DNA of 41,655 nucleotides from an uncultured Porphyromonadaceae bacterium (GTDB lineage: Bacteria > Bacteroidota > Bacteroidia > Bacteroidales > Paludibacteraceae). Shown here piece by piece: positions 6,923-16,161 of this stretch. The stretch's first letter is position 1. Each line of letters opens with the position of its first letter. The notes beneath the pieces were generated by a model. It had not been told where the DNA came from. It ran no database searches and saw only the letters and a list, made by a program, of their open reading frames with translations. The DNA lies in contig CASEAJ010000089.1 of the NCBI GenBank assembly GCA_949285425.1, positions 1 to 41,655 on the forward strand, in the 5' to 3' direction. A program made the position numbers and the translations under genes.

Positions 6923-9385
6923 TTATTCCTGAAAATAGACCCTCTTGACCCGACGCGACACCCCGGTAAGCACCTCGTAGGGAATCGTACCCAGCCACGA
7001 AGCCACTTCGGACAAGGGAATATGCTCGCCGAATATTTCCACCGGGTCGCCTTCGTGTGCATCGATGCCGGTCACATCGACCATGCACAAGTCCATGCAC
7101 ACATTGCCCACAACCTTCGCACGCTGTCCGTTGATGTACACCTCGCCCACACCGTTGCCCAAACGCCGGTCGAACCCATCGGCATAACCAATGGGAAGCA
7201 CCGCTATGCGGCTGTCACGCGCAATGACTCCACGGCGGCTGTAACCTACCGTGTCGCCGGGATGTAGGGTGCGTATCTGCAATATCACGGTCTTCAACGA
7301 GCAGACCTGTTTCAAGGCCGTGCCGGGCACCGAACTGATGCCGTAATGGCCTATGCCCAACCGCACCATGTCAAACTGATATTGCGGAAAACGTTCAATG
7401 CCCGGCGAAGCAAGAATATGACGCAATATCTTGTGCGGGAAACTGCCGGTTATCAGGTCCGCACACCTTTCGAATGTTTTTATCTGCAGCAAGGTAAAAT
7501 CGTCGAAACGGGCCTCATCGGCTCCGGCCAGGTGCGAGAATACGGAGCGCACCTTGACCTGCTGCTGCCCTTTGAGCAACGTGAGCAGACGCTCCATGTC
7601 CTGCGGTTCGAACCCGAGACGGTGCATACCGCTGTCTATCTTCACATGTATGGGATAATCGGTCACCCCTTGCCGGGCGGCAGCGGCGATGAACGACTCC
7701 AACAGACGGAAACTGTATATCTCGGGTTCGAGCTGGTAGTCGAATATAAGCCCGAAACTGCCCTGTTCGGGGTTCATTACCATGATAGGCAGGCGTATGC
7801 CCTCGCGGCGCAATTCCACCCCTTCGTCGGCCACGGCCACAGCCAGATAGTCGCAACGGTTGTGTTGCAAGGTACGTGCCACTTCCACCGAGCCGCTGCC
7901 ATAGGCAAAGGCCTTGACCATGCTCACCATTTTGGTTTCGGGACGGAGTTTCGAGCGGAAATAATTGAGGTTGTCAACCAATGCATTGAGGTTGACCTCA
8001 AGCACGGTTTCATGGGCAACACGCTCCAAGCGCGACGAAACGTCCTCGAAATGAAAGTCGCGCGACCCTTTGATCAGTATCAGTTCACTATGAAAACCGT
8101 GCATAAGCGGTGAACGGAGCAAATCGGCGGTTGTGGTGAAGAAATGCGTTTCCAGTCCGTGAAACAGCCGGGCATGGCGGCATATTTCATTACCCACACC
8201 GACAAGCCTCGTCACCTGACGGCTGCACACCAGCTCGGCCACGCGGGTATAAAGTTCTTCGGCCGAAAAGCCGCTCTGCATGATATCCGACAGGATGAGC
8301 GTTTTGGCCAACTGCTTGGATGTGGCCTGACGGTTCATGAAGTCGAGGGCAATGTCAAGCGAATTGATGTCGGAGTTGTAACTGTCGTTTATAATCACAC
8401 AGTCGCGAATGCCTTCTTTGACTTCGAGACGCATGGCCACCGTTTCCAAACGGGATATTCTGCGGGCTATTTCTTCCGTGGACATTCCCCGGCAAAGCAT
8501 GAAGGCCACGCAATGCAGGGCGTTTTCCACCGAAGCGGCGTCGACGAAAGGCAGAGTCAACTGAAACTGCCGTGCCTCATACTGCAACGAAAGCAACGTG
8601 GTGCTGTTGTCTTGCCGTTCGGTGTTCAGCACCCGAAGTTGTGCATCATCGCTTCGTCCCCACGCAAAAAGACGCGCTTTAAGTCCCGACTGGGCTATGG
8701 CAATGTCGAGCAGACGATTGTCCTTATTGTAGACAAGCACTTCCGACCGGGAGAACAGTTTCAGTTTCTCCTGTGCCTTTTGTTTCAGACTGGTAAAATT
8801 TTCCTGATGAGCATCGCCCAAATTGGTAAAAATGCCAATGGTAGGACGAATGACTTCTTCCAAACGTTCCATCTCACCGGGTTGGGATATGCCCGCTTCA
8901 AAAATGCCCAGACGGGTATTCGCATCGAGCGCCCAAACCGAAAGCGGCACACCCGTCTGCGAATTGTAACTGCGGGGCGAACGCACTATATTGCAATCCT
9001 CGTGCAACAGTTGATAAAGCCACTCCTTGACTATGGTCTTGCCATTGCTGCCCGTAATGCCTACTACCGGAATAGAATAGGCGGCACGGTGTGCAGCCGC
9101 AAGACGCTGCAGTGCAAGCAAGGTGTCATCGACCCGAAGGAATGCGGCTCCGGTCAGCTGTTCAAACTCCGGACGGATTTCACTCACCACAAAGCAGCGT
9201 ACGTTTTGTCCGTACAGTTCGGGTATATATTTATGTCCATCGTTGCGCGAGGTGACCAGCGCAAAGAAAAGGGTTTCGGCCGGAAAAGCGAGCGACCGGC
9301 TGTCGGTCAGCAACCGGTCGATATCATAATCGGGAGCGTCATTCATTTCCGCTCCCATCAGTTGGGCTATTACATGTAGTTTCAT
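6923..9385 (-). CDS. MurF-alanine racemase fusion
   Basis: 820 residues fusing two peptidoglycan enzymes. Residues 1 to about 455 are MurF, which adds D-Ala-D-Ala to UDP-MurNAc-tripeptide: ATP loop GITGSNGKT at 109-117, and NDSYNSDINS at about 333-342. Residues from about 460 are a PLP alanine racemase making D-Ala: the PLP lysine motif VKAFAYGSG with Lys491, later MVRLGIGHYGIS, AVLPIGYADGFDRRLGNG and VGNVCMDLCMVDVTG around the second active-site region. The fusion is common in Bacteroidota and joins supply and use of D-Ala. Length is right for both domains and neither looks damaged. The ATG at 9385 gives a normal MurF N terminus. Confidence 0.93.
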   Translation of the reverse strand: MKLHVIAQLMGAEMNDAPDYDIDRLLTDSRSLAFPAETLFFALVTSRNDGHKYIPELYGQNVRCFVVSEIRPEFEQLTGAAFLRVDDTLLALQRLAAAHRAAYSIPVVGITGSNGKTIVKEWLYQLLHEDCNIVRSPRSYNSQTGVPLSVWALDANTRLGIFEAGISQPGEMERLEEVIRPTIGIFTNLGDAHQENFTSLKQKAQEKLKLFSRSEVLVYNKDNRLLDIAIAQSGLKARLFAWGRSDDAQLRVLNTERQDNSTTLLSLQYEARQFQLTLPFVDAASVENALHCVAFMLCRGMSTEEIARRISRLETVAMRLEVKEGIRDCVIINDSYNSDINSLDIALDFMNRQATSKQLAKTLILSDIMQSGFSAEELYTRVAELVCSRQVTRLVGVGNEICRHARLFHGLETHFFTTTADLLRSPLMHGFHSELILIKGSRDFHFEDVSSRLERVAHETVLEVNLNALVDNLNYFRSKLRPETKMVSMVKAFAYGSGSVEVARTLQHNRCDYLAVAVADEGVELRREGIRLPIMVMNPEQGSFGLIFDYQLEPEIYSFRLLESFIAAAARQGVTDYPIHVKIDSGMHRLGFEPQDMERLLTLLKGQQQVKVRSVFSHLAGADEARFDDFTLLQIKTFERCADLITGSFPHKILRHILASPGIERFPQYQFDMVRLGIGHYGISSVPGTALKQVCSLKTVILQIRTLHPGDTVGYSRRGVIARDSRIAVLPIGYADGFDRRLGNGVGEVYINGQRAKVVGNVCMDLCMVDVTGIDAHEGDPVEIFGEHIPLSEVASWLGTIPYEVLTGVSRRVKRVYFQE

Positions 9386-9476
9386 TCCATCATGGATTTA
9401 TATCACCAACGGTCAGCAAACAACCGTTTGTCATTACATCTTCAACGTTCAATTCTCCACGTTCAACCTTTCCCCG

Positions 9477-10250
9477 TCATCCGGCCACAGACACTTCAAA
9501 TCCGCGTGCCCGCGCCTGTGCGGCAATGGATTCAAGTTCGTCGAGCGGAATGCGGACCAGCTGTTTGACCGGCGTTTCGCGGTCTATGGTATATATCATG
9601 ACCTGGCGCGGACGAATCGCATCGAGGGCATCGAGCCATGCGTCCACTTCCTGCTGGGTCGTATTGTCAAACGCCTCACCTTCAAACGCTCCGCGGGTGA
9701 ACATGGTCTGCACAATCAGTGCACCGTTGAAACGCTTGAGATGTTCCGTGAGCCATGCCACTGTGAGCGAGCGGTCCCCCCCCGTCGGACGATTCATGAG
9801 CCGATAGGTATGGTCAATGGCCGAATCGAATTTCAGAATATTGTTATCCACCTTCAGCAAGGCTTCGAACACATGAGGGCGGTCTATGCGTGTGGAGTTG
9901 GACAGCACACTGATTTTTGCCGTCGGATAATAACGGTTGCGCAACGCTATCGTATCGTCAATGATACCGGCAAACTCGGCATGCAAAGTGGGCTCACCGT
10001 TGCCGGCAAAGGTAATGACATCCAAATGCTCGCCGTTGCCGCTCATTTGCTGCAAACGACTCTCCAAAGCAGTCCTTACCTCTTCGCGGGTAGGGACAGG
10101 AGCTTCGTGCATGGGTGTATTGAAGCCGCACTCACAGTAAATGCAATTGTAGGAACATATCTTGGCATCGACGGGCAGCAGATTTATGCCCAGCGAAATG
10201 CCCAGCCTGCGGCTATGGACCGGGCCGAATATGGTTTGATTGAACAACAT
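9477..10250 (-). CDS. Radical SAM protein (COG0731-like)
   Basis: 257 residues. The cluster motif CSYNCIYC (Cys32, Cys36, Cys39) is the CxxxCxxC that binds the [4Fe-4S] cluster for S-adenosylmethionine cleavage. It is followed by TFAGNGEPTLH, the GGE-like SAM-binding strand, and by SNSTRIDRPHV. The layout resembles the Fe-S oxidoreductase group that includes TYW1-like proteins, but the substrate is unknown. I chose the ATG at 10250 (MLFNQTIFGPVHSRRLG) over the upstream one at 10265. It is cytoplasmic, upstream of murF-alr on the same strand with a 91-nt gap of low-information sequence. Confidence 0.8.
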   Translation of the reverse strand: MLFNQTIFGPVHSRRLGISLGINLLPVDAKICSYNCIYCECGFNTPMHEAPVPTREEVRTALESRLQQMSGNGEHLDVITFAGNGEPTLHAEFAGIIDDTIALRNRYYPTAKISVLSNSTRIDRPHVFEALLKVDNNILKFDSAIDHTYRLMNRPTGGDRSLTVAWLTEHLKRFNGALIVQTMFTRGAFEGEAFDNTTQQEVDAWLDALDAIRPRQVMIYTIDRETPVKQLVRIPLDELESIAAQARARGFEVSVAG

Positions 10251-10335
10251 GTCAACAATGAACAATTAATAATTAACAACGAACAATGGACGGTGGACTT
10301 ATTACTGCCATCCCGTCACTTGTCACTCATCCCTG

Positions 10336-11397
10336 TCACTTGCCACTTGCCACTGTTACCAGCCGTCCCGTATTCTCATCGATGTATATGCGGACATCCT
10401 TGTTTTGCAGCAGTTCGGCCGGAATGGGAACCGTCTGTCCGAACTGGGGCATGGAAAAGCTGCGGGAAAAGAGCACGTCCTTTCCATCGCTGATGCTCAC
10501 TTGTGTCGTCGCCGGCAAAACCGAATATAACGGCTGAGCGGCCGAAGCCTTCTTCCCTGCCGATTTGGGCTGATATGTGTCAATTGTTTCGGGAGTGACA
10601 TTTATGTAGAAAGGCGAACCGCTCAAATCATTTGCATCCACCAGGCCTTCGATGGGCGACAGACGGAACAGCACCTCGTCCTTCATTGCCGCTGCCGGCG
10701 TGAGATGCAGCATGTGCGTACGAACTTCGCTACGTTTCGTTCCAACGAAAAGTTCCGTCAGTTCCTTCTCCATGTCATCCATGCCCTTCAACATGGTTTT
10801 CAACGATTCTCCGTCGGCCGGCAACTGGTCCACATCTGCCGTAAGCAACGACAGCCGGCTCTCACGAATGCGATATATCTGCCGGGCTGCACCTTCTGCC
10901 ATTTTCGAGACCGACGATGCCAGCATGTATTCTTCCGTCAGCGGAAGAGGCTTGTCTACAGCCGGCAACACTTCGGGTTTGGGCTGAGGCCCCTGCGGCA
11001 ACTTGTGCGTAGCGGTTTCGGGCGGCACGTTAATGCCCCGAAGCAGTCCGCGCCGGTCTACGGCGATATGCTGCATCGGCACATCCTTCATGGCGGTCAA
11101 CACATACGTACGGGCCGGGTCACTCACCGCCCGCGCATGCACCCGCACCTCCTTGACACGATACGAGGTCTTCTCTTCGGTTATCACGTCCTTCTCAGCC
11201 AGATAACGGCCGGAATACTGGCAAAATTCGCCGGGAATTTCCGTCACCTTTTCCACATCCACTTCGACACACAGTTCGGTCCGTGGCAACGAGTACACCA
11301 AAGCCGGTTCATTCGCCGGCAGTTCAAACTTTTCCTGCGCCAAGGCAAGACCGCCTGCTGTCAAAAGCAGGGCTACTGATAAGATTGCATGTTTCAT
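10336..11397 (-). CDS. DUF4831 family protein
   Basis: 353 residues with a clear signal peptide (MKHAILSVALLLTAGGLALAQ) and no lipobox cysteine, so probably periplasmic. The segment YSLPRTELCVEVDVEKVTE followed by GEFCQYSGRYLAEKDV, and the later conserved SASKM-like AEGAARQIYRIRESRLSLL, match my memory of DUF4831 proteins conserved in Bacteroides relatives. No activity is known. It lies 69 nt downstream of topA on the same strand, so the two may be cotranscribed. That neighbourhood gives no functional clue. Confidence 0.7.
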   Translation of the reverse strand: MKHAILSVALLLTAGGLALAQEKFELPANEPALVYSLPRTELCVEVDVEKVTEIPGEFCQYSGRYLAEKDVITEEKTSYRVKEVRVHARAVSDPARTYVLTAMKDVPMQHIAVDRRGLLRGINVPPETATHKLPQGPQPKPEVLPAVDKPLPLTEEYMLASSVSKMAEGAARQIYRIRESRLSLLTADVDQLPADGESLKTMLKGMDDMEKELTELFVGTKRSEVRTHMLHLTPAAAMKDEVLFRLSPIEGLVDANDLSGSPFYINVTPETIDTYQPKSAGKKASAAQPLYSVLPATTQVSISDGKDVLFSRSFSMPQFGQTVPIPAELLQNKDVRIYIDENTGRLVTVASGK

Positions 11398-11466
11398 AAG
11401 GTTTTCCTCCTGAATTTTCCTCCCGCGAAGAGAGGATATTAGATAAACAGTTTGTCTGTTCGCCGA

Positions 11467-13794
11467 TTATTTTTTCTTTCTTGTCACTTTTTTCTTGCTC
11501 CCGTCCTTTTGTTCCTCTATCAGTTTCCTGACATCATCTTCGGTCAGCGAACGGGGGTCGGTCCCTTTCGGAATCTTGTAATTGTTCTTTTCAAAAGCTA
11601 TGTACGGGCCGAAACGTCCGTTCAGCACTTCTATCTCCCCGTTCGTACCAAAAGTGGCAATGAGACGGTTCTTTTCCTCTTCCCGCTTGGCTTGAATGAT
11701 TTCGACTGCACGTTCGGGCGTCACCGTCATGGGGTCATCGGTCTTGGCCAGCGAATAGAACTTGCCGTTGTGGCGCACATAAGGGCCGAAACGCCCCACG
11801 GCCACCGTCATTTCCGCTCCTTCAAATTCTCCCAAGTTACGCGGCAGTTCAAACAATTTGAGCGCTTCCTCAAGCGTGATACTTTCAATGGACTGGTCCT
11901 TGAGCAACGAAGCGAAAATCGGCTTGTCCTGTTCGTCGGATGTCCCTATCTGCGCCACAGGTCCATATTTGCCCAACTTGACCGAAAGGCGGCGTCCGGT
12001 TTTCGGGTCGGTACCGAGCACCCGTTCGCCCACCTGCCGTTCCGAATGCTTCATGGTGTTCTCTACCAGCGGATGAAAACCTTTGTAGAACTTGTCTATC
12101 GAATCCTCCCATTGCACTTCGCCTTCGGCTATGTGGTCAAATTCCTTTTCCACCTCCGCCGTGAAGTTATAGCTCAATATATCGGGGAAATATTCCGTAA
12201 GGAAATCGTTCACCACCGAGCCTATATCAGTAGGGAACAGTTTGTTCTTTTCAGCTCCATAATTTTCCGTCTTGGTCTGGTCGGCAATCTTTCCTCCTTT
12301 CAGCACAAGCTGGTTATATTCCCGCTTTTCGGCCGGACGGTTGCCTTTTTCCACATACTTGCGGTTCTGTATGGTCGATATGGTCGGTGCATAGGTTGAC
12401 GGACGCCCAATGCCCAGTTCCTCCAGCTTGTGCACCAGGCTCGCTTCGGTATAGCGCGGCGGATGCTGCGTAAAACGCTGTTGGGCCGTCACCTCTTTGG
12501 CCGAAAGCCGTTCACCCTTGTTCATGGCCGGAAGCATGGCCGTGTTTTCCGTTTCCGACTCATCATCGGTCGACTCCAGATAGACGTTCAGGAAACCATC
12601 GAACACAATCACTTCGCCCGTAGCCGTAAACTGGTATTTGGAGCCGGACATGTCAATGCTTATCGTCGTTTTCTCCAGTTCGGCATCGGCCATTTGCGAA
12701 GCAATGGTACGTTTCCATATCAGTTCGTACAAACGCTGTTCGTTGGTGTCGCCCGATATGGCATGCACGTTCATGTAGGTAGGACGTATGGCTTCGTGAG
12801 CCTCCTGTGCCCCTTTAGACTTGGTGGTGAAGCGGCGCACTTTCACGTAACGTTCGCCCACCATGCTGATGATTTCGGCTTTCGATGTGTTCAATGCCAG
12901 GTCGGACAGGTTCACCGAGTCGGTACGCATATATGTGATTTTTCCCTCTTCATACAGCCGTTGCGCCAAAACCATGGTCTGCGACACGGAAAAGCCCAAC
13001 TTGCGGGCGGCTTCCTGCTGCAGGGTCGAAGTGGTGAACGGAGGGGCTGGCGACTTCTTGACCGGACGGGTCACAATGTCGTCAATGGTAAACGTCGAAG
13101 TCTTGCACGCTTCAAGAAAGTCCAACGCTTCCTGCTTGGTGGCAAAACGGTTGTTCAGTTCGGCACGCAGCTCGACCGGCTGTCCGTGCTTGTCGGTCGA
13201 CGAGAACACGGCCGTCACCCGGTAGGCGGCTTCGGGTGTGAAGCGGTTGATTTCGCGTTCGCGCTCTACAATAAGGCGTACGGCCACCGACTGCACCCTA
13301 CCGGCCGAAAGCGAAGGCTTCACCTTGCGCCACAACACCGGCGACAGTTCGAAACCCACAATGCGGTCGAGCACACGGCGCGCCTGCTGTGCGTTGACCA
13401 AATTGATATCTATGTCGCGCGGATGTTCGATGGATGCCAGTATGGCCGGCTTCGTGATTTCATGAAACACAATGCGGCGGGTTTTCTCAGGTTTCAACCC
13501 TAACACTTCATACAAATGCCATGCAATGGCTTCTCCTTCACGGTCCTCATCGGAAGCGAGCCACACCATGTCGGCTTCCTTCGCAGCTTTCTTCAATTCG
13601 GCCACCACCTTCTTCTTGTCGGCCGATATTTCATATTTCGGTTCGTAGTTATGCTCGAAATCAATGCTTATCCCTTTGTCGGGCAAATCGCGCACATGTC
13701 CGAAACTCGACATGACGTGATAATCCTTGCCCAGAAACTTCTCTATGGTTTTCGCCTTCGCGGGTGATTCGACTATAACAAGATTCTTCGACAT
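11467..13794 (-). CDS. topA: DNA topoisomerase I (type IA)
   Basis: 775 residues. TOPRIM domain at 1 to about 115 starts NLVIVESPAKAKTIEKFLG and holds the acidic triad SDEDREGE (82-88). SAGRVQSVAVRLI is at 163-174. The catalytic tyrosine is Tyr288 in ITYMRTDS. It relaxes negative supercoils by cutting one strand. The C terminus has Topo_C-type repeats (GRFGPYVRHNGKFYSL, GRFGPYIAFEKNNYKI) and a lysine-rich tail (KKKVTRKKK), with no Cys4 zinc fingers of the E. coli type. The ATG at 13794 gives the standard N terminus. A -7 box lies at 13859-13866, giving a leader near 57 nt. Confidence 0.95.
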   Translation of the reverse strand: MSKNLVIVESPAKAKTIEKFLGKDYHVMSSFGHVRDLPDKGISIDFEHNYEPKYEISADKKKVVAELKKAAKEADMVWLASDEDREGEAIAWHLYEVLGLKPEKTRRIVFHEITKPAILASIEHPRDIDINLVNAQQARRVLDRIVGFELSPVLWRKVKPSLSAGRVQSVAVRLIVEREREINRFTPEAAYRVTAVFSSTDKHGQPVELRAELNNRFATKQEALDFLEACKTSTFTIDDIVTRPVKKSPAPPFTTSTLQQEAARKLGFSVSQTMVLAQRLYEEGKITYMRTDSVNLSDLALNTSKAEIISMVGERYVKVRRFTTKSKGAQEAHEAIRPTYMNVHAISGDTNEQRLYELIWKRTIASQMADAELEKTTISIDMSGSKYQFTATGEVIVFDGFLNVYLESTDDESETENTAMLPAMNKGERLSAKEVTAQQRFTQHPPRYTEASLVHKLEELGIGRPSTYAPTISTIQNRKYVEKGNRPAEKREYNQLVLKGGKIADQTKTENYGAEKNKLFPTDIGSVVNDFLTEYFPDILSYNFTAEVEKEFDHIAEGEVQWEDSIDKFYKGFHPLVENTMKHSERQVGERVLGTDPKTGRRLSVKLGKYGPVAQIGTSDEQDKPIFASLLKDQSIESITLEEALKLFELPRNLGEFEGAEMTVAVGRFGPYVRHNGKFYSLAKTDDPMTVTPERAVEIIQAKREEEKNRLIATFGTNGEIEVLNGRFGPYIAFEKNNYKIPKGTDPRSLTEDDVRKLIEEQKDGSKKKVTRKKK

Positions 13795-13858
13795 ATATAA
13801 TATTATAGAGTTATCTTCGTTTCGCGGGGCAAAATAACAAAATAAGATGCTTACATTC

Positions 13859-13866
13859 CAAATTTA
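13859..13866 (-). promoter_or_regulatory. Bacteroidota -7 box for topA
   Basis: The minus strand reads TAAATTTG. Transcription would start near 13852, about 57 nt before the topA ATG. No good -33 TTTG is seen. Confidence 0.5.
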
Positions 13867-13879
13867 CAGAGAATTATTT

Positions 13880-14035
13880 TTTATTTTTATGAATAGAGGG
13901 CGAGTTCATCCTTGAACCCCTATCTCCTGAGGACGAGGGAAACCGGCAAGGGAGAGTTGGTGAAAATCATCAACTCCGTTTTCAACTTTCAATTCTCAAT
14001 TTTCAACCAAGCCGTTACTTGTCACCGTTTTTTTG
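13880..14035. other. Noncoding, low-information sequence with degenerate repeat words
   Basis: Part of the 830-bp gap between topA and the polysaccharide operon. Bases 13887-13958, read on the minus strand, run from AACTCTCCC through a short GC hairpin to GGAGATAGGGGTTC. They resemble the element at 32518-32568. Bases 13971-14010 are the AT-rich pattern TTTTCAACTTTCAATTCTC common between genes in this group. I see no gene here. Confidence 0.4.
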
Positions 14036-14043
14036 TACTTTTG
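14036..14043 (+). promoter_or_regulatory. Possible -7 box upstream of array B
   Basis: TACTTTTG matches TAnnTTTG on the plus strand. If used, the transcript would run through array B toward the gene at 14625, about 580 nt away. No good -33 TTTG is at the right distance. Confidence 0.3.
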
Positions 14044-14116
14044 TATGACCGCTTCACAAGTCTTTTCGAATGTCATTCCCTTGCTTTTTCCCCTGTTTCC
14101 TGCAAGCAGAATGCAA

Positions 14117-14306
14117 CACTTCCTATAGTTTCTCGTCCAACTTCCTATAGTACGTTTTTTAACAGTCATGCTTTTGCCATCGTTGTGTCTTGTGGTTCAA
14201 TCGGTTGTCGCCCTATAAAGCCATAAAACAAACTATAGGAAGTCTGGCAACCAACTATAGGTAGTTGAACGACTAACTATAGGTAGTTATGCAACTTCCT
14301 ATAGGT
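14117..14306. repeat. 22-bp-period palindromic array B
   Basis: CTATAG occurs at 14123, 14145, 14233, 14255, 14277 and 14299 (first bases). Steps are 22, 88 (4 x 22), 22, 22 and 22 bp, so the phase holds across the gap. Copies sit in AACTATAGGTAGTT or its variant AACTTCCTATAGTT, that is arms AACTW and WAGTT around a 4-bp centre (TAGG or CCTA). Neighbouring copies face each other as imperfect dyads; for 14277-14304, 11 of 14 positions pair. Unlike arrays A and C it has no perfect terminal inverted repeat and is longer, with a degenerate middle (14151-14230). It lies between topA and the polysaccharide operon. Confidence 0.8.
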
Positions 14307-14508
14307 GGATTTCGTTCCGCCTCGGCGAACTTTGGACAATCAACATGTAGCACACGGATGGGGAACTTGCCGTTTTTCAAAAAAAACATCCTGCCCGTGC
14401 ATCGTTTTCCATGCTGTTTGCATCTACCTTTACAACACAAGAGTGCTAAAAAGACGATGCAAGAATCCGGCAAACACACTTGTTAACTTTTTATTAATTA
14501 TTTTTTAT

Positions 14509-14516
14509 TATTTTTG
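14509..14516 (+). promoter_or_regulatory. Likely -7 box of the polysaccharide operon
   Basis: TATTTTTG matches TAnnTTTG. Transcription would start near 14523, giving a leader of about 100 nt before the ATG at 14625. The leader would begin with the hairpin at 14530-14552. Confidence 0.45.
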
Positions 14517-14529
14517 TCGACTTTATTTG

Positions 14530-14552
14530 CCCCATCGGGCCAAATACGGAAA
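14530..14552 (+). promoter_or_regulatory. Hairpin at the head of the polysaccharide operon leader
   Basis: TATTTGCCCC and GGGCCAAATA pair over 10 bp with one mismatch around the loop ATC. It would be the first structure in the transcript. It could stabilise the RNA or serve as an operator. There is no U-tract after it, so it is not a normal terminator. Confidence 0.35.
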
Positions 14553-14624
14553 AGAAGCGTGCCGTGTGCACAATTTTTTGCATAAATAAACGTTCAATAA
14601 TCAAAATAAGTAATTGTTGAATTC

Positions 14625-14921
14625 ATGAACCACATTGTCAATGTAGCTTTACAAGTACTCCCGACCGCCAAGTCCATACATCCTTATGCTTTGGTGGATG
14701 AAGCGATACGCGTGATTGCCGCTTCGGGACTGAAATACCGTGTCACTCCCTTCGAAACCGTCATGGAAGGCGAGTACGACCGCATCATGCAGGTGGTGCG
14801 CGAAGCCCAGGAGGCCTGCTACGCCGCCGGGGCCGAAAGCCTGATGACCTACATCAAAATACAGAGCAACGCACAGTCGGACGTAACCATCGAAGACAAG
14901 GTCGGGAAGTATGAGCGGTAA
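14625..14921 (+). CDS. MTH1187/YqgV-type thiamine-binding protein (UPF0045)
   Basis: 98 residues, small, cytoplasmic. It has the family pattern VALQVLPTAKSIHPYALVDEAIRVI near the start, then the conserved FETVMEGEYDRIM, and a tail with IQSNAQSDVTIEDKVGKY. Proteins of this fold bind thiamine or thiamine-like compounds; an enzyme activity is not known. It is the first gene of the polysaccharide operon: the flippase ATG lies inside its last codons (11-nt overlap), so the two are translated together. Its GC content resembles the housekeeping genes and not the AT-rich genes after it, so the operon may have been inserted behind a resident gene. Confidence 0.8.
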   Translation: MNHIVNVALQVLPTAKSIHPYALVDEAIRVIAASGLKYRVTPFETVMEGEYDRIMQVVREAQEACYAAGAESLMTYIKIQSNAQSDVTIEDKVGKYER

Positions 14922-16161
14922 TGCCCGTGAAATAAAAGACGTATTCTACCTGGTGGCGTTACAAGGAATCAATTATGTAATGCCGCTTGTGGTATTCCCG
15001 TACCTCATGGCAGTGCTGGGAGCCGAAAAATTCGGATACATCGGGTTTTCGACTGCCCTCATCCAGTTTTTCATGCTCATTGTTGATTTCGGTTTCAACT
15101 TTACCGCCACTAAGGAGGTGGCTCTTCACAAGGATAACCCCCAATTACTCCGAAACATTTTTTGGAACACACTCACAGCCAAAACAGGGCTACTAACAGC
15201 CAGCTTTATTATCTTTACCCTGTTAATGTATGCAGTTCCGCGTTTCTCCGTATACCGCTCTACGGCATTTATCTTTTTCCTCATGGTCGTTGGCAATACC
15301 TTTTCATTTGTATGGTATTTTCAAGGGTTGGGTAAGATAAGATTAGTCTCCATTGCCAATATTATTTCCAAGCTACTTATTCTACCACTCATATTTTGGT
15401 TCGTAAAAACGCCCAATGATTATCTCAAGGCAGCATTTATCCAAGCAAGCGTATATTTGTTCAGTGCTTTACTAACAACCGGCATCCTGGTTCTCGGAAA
15501 AATGCTTCCTGCATATCAAAAACCAGCCTGGGAGCAGATACAGACCGGATTACGTTCTGCATTTCCCGTCTTTCTTTCCATGGTGGCATCCAGCTTGTAT
15601 GTTGCCTTGTTTGCTGTCATTTTAGGTTTTTTTTCAACTCCAACCGAAGTGGGAAAATATACTGCTGCTGAGAAAATCATGCGCAGTTTTTGCTATCTGA
15701 TTCTGTTGCCCATATCGCAGGCATTCTTTCCGAAAATCAGCGCCATGTCACAGAGTGCAAAAAACGATGCTTATCTACTGATAAAAAAAATCACATTCTC
15801 CGTAGGAGGTATCATGTTATTGGTATTTATGATTCTGTTCTTCTTTTCTGAGTTTATATTGACACTGCTGGGCAAAGATTACGAAGGAATAGGTACTCTG
15901 TTCCACATCATGGCATTCATACCATTCTTTATTGCCATAGGCGGCATATACGGGCAATTGGGCATGTTAGCTTTGGGCGATGAACAAGACAAACGACATT
16001 ACCAAAACGTCTATTTCATGGCAAGTGCAGTAGCAATAGCTACTATTTTCGCGCTCGTTCCGCACTACAAAGCAGTAGGTGCGACAATAGCTTTATTGAT
16101 AACGGAAGGAATAGTAGCCTTCGTTTTGTTTTATAAATTTCATAAAAACATAAAAGAATGA
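14911..16161 (+). CDS. Polysaccharide flippase (Wzx-like, MATE/MOP superfamily)
   Basis: 416 residues with about 12 hydrophobic segments, for example INYVMPLVVFPYLMAVLG near the start and GGIMLLVFMILFFFSEFIL near residue 290. The start (EIKDVFYLVALQGINYVMPL) is typical of RfbX/Wzx proteins that move lipid-linked repeat units across the inner membrane. It overlaps the gene before it by 11 nt and the next by 4 nt (ATGA). The DNA becomes AT-rich within this gene, suggesting that this part of the cluster was acquired. The substrate cannot be told from sequence. Confidence 0.88.
   Translation: MSGNAREIKDVFYLVALQGINYVMPLVVFPYLMAVLGAEKFGYIGFSTALIQFFMLIVDFGFNFTATKEVALHKDNPQLLRNIFWNTLTAKTGLLTASFIIFTLLMYAVPRFSVYRSTAFIFFLMVVGNTFSFVWYFQGLGKIRLVSIANIISKLLILPLIFWFVKTPNDYLKAAFIQASVYLFSALLTTGILVLGKMLPAYQKPAWEQIQTGLRSAFPVFLSMVASSLYVALFAVILGFFSTPTEVGKYTAAEKIMRSFCYLILLPISQAFFPKISAMSQSAKNDAYLLIKKITFSVGGIMLLVFMILFFFSEFILTLLGKDYEGIGTLFHIMAFIPFFIAIGGIYGQLGMLALGDEQDKRHYQNVYFMASAVAIATIFALVPHYKAVGATIALLITEGIVAFVLFYKFHKNIKE

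Noticed and set aside
10251..10335. Repeat or regulatory site in the AACAAT/TTAATAATTAAC and GTCACTTGCC stretches
   Set aside because: Such degenerate words are common filler between genes in this group; the spacing is irregular and no structure supports a function.
14117..14306. CRISPR array
   Set aside because: Repeat units are palindromic and only 22 bp from start to start, with spacers of 4-8 bp, and no cas gene is present. The same holds for arrays A and C.
14111..14306. Invertible promoter like those of Bacteroides capsule loci
   Set aside because: Inverted CTTCCTATAG/CTATAGGAAG copies exist, but the segment between them has no clear TAnnTTTG box and no invertase gene is nearby.
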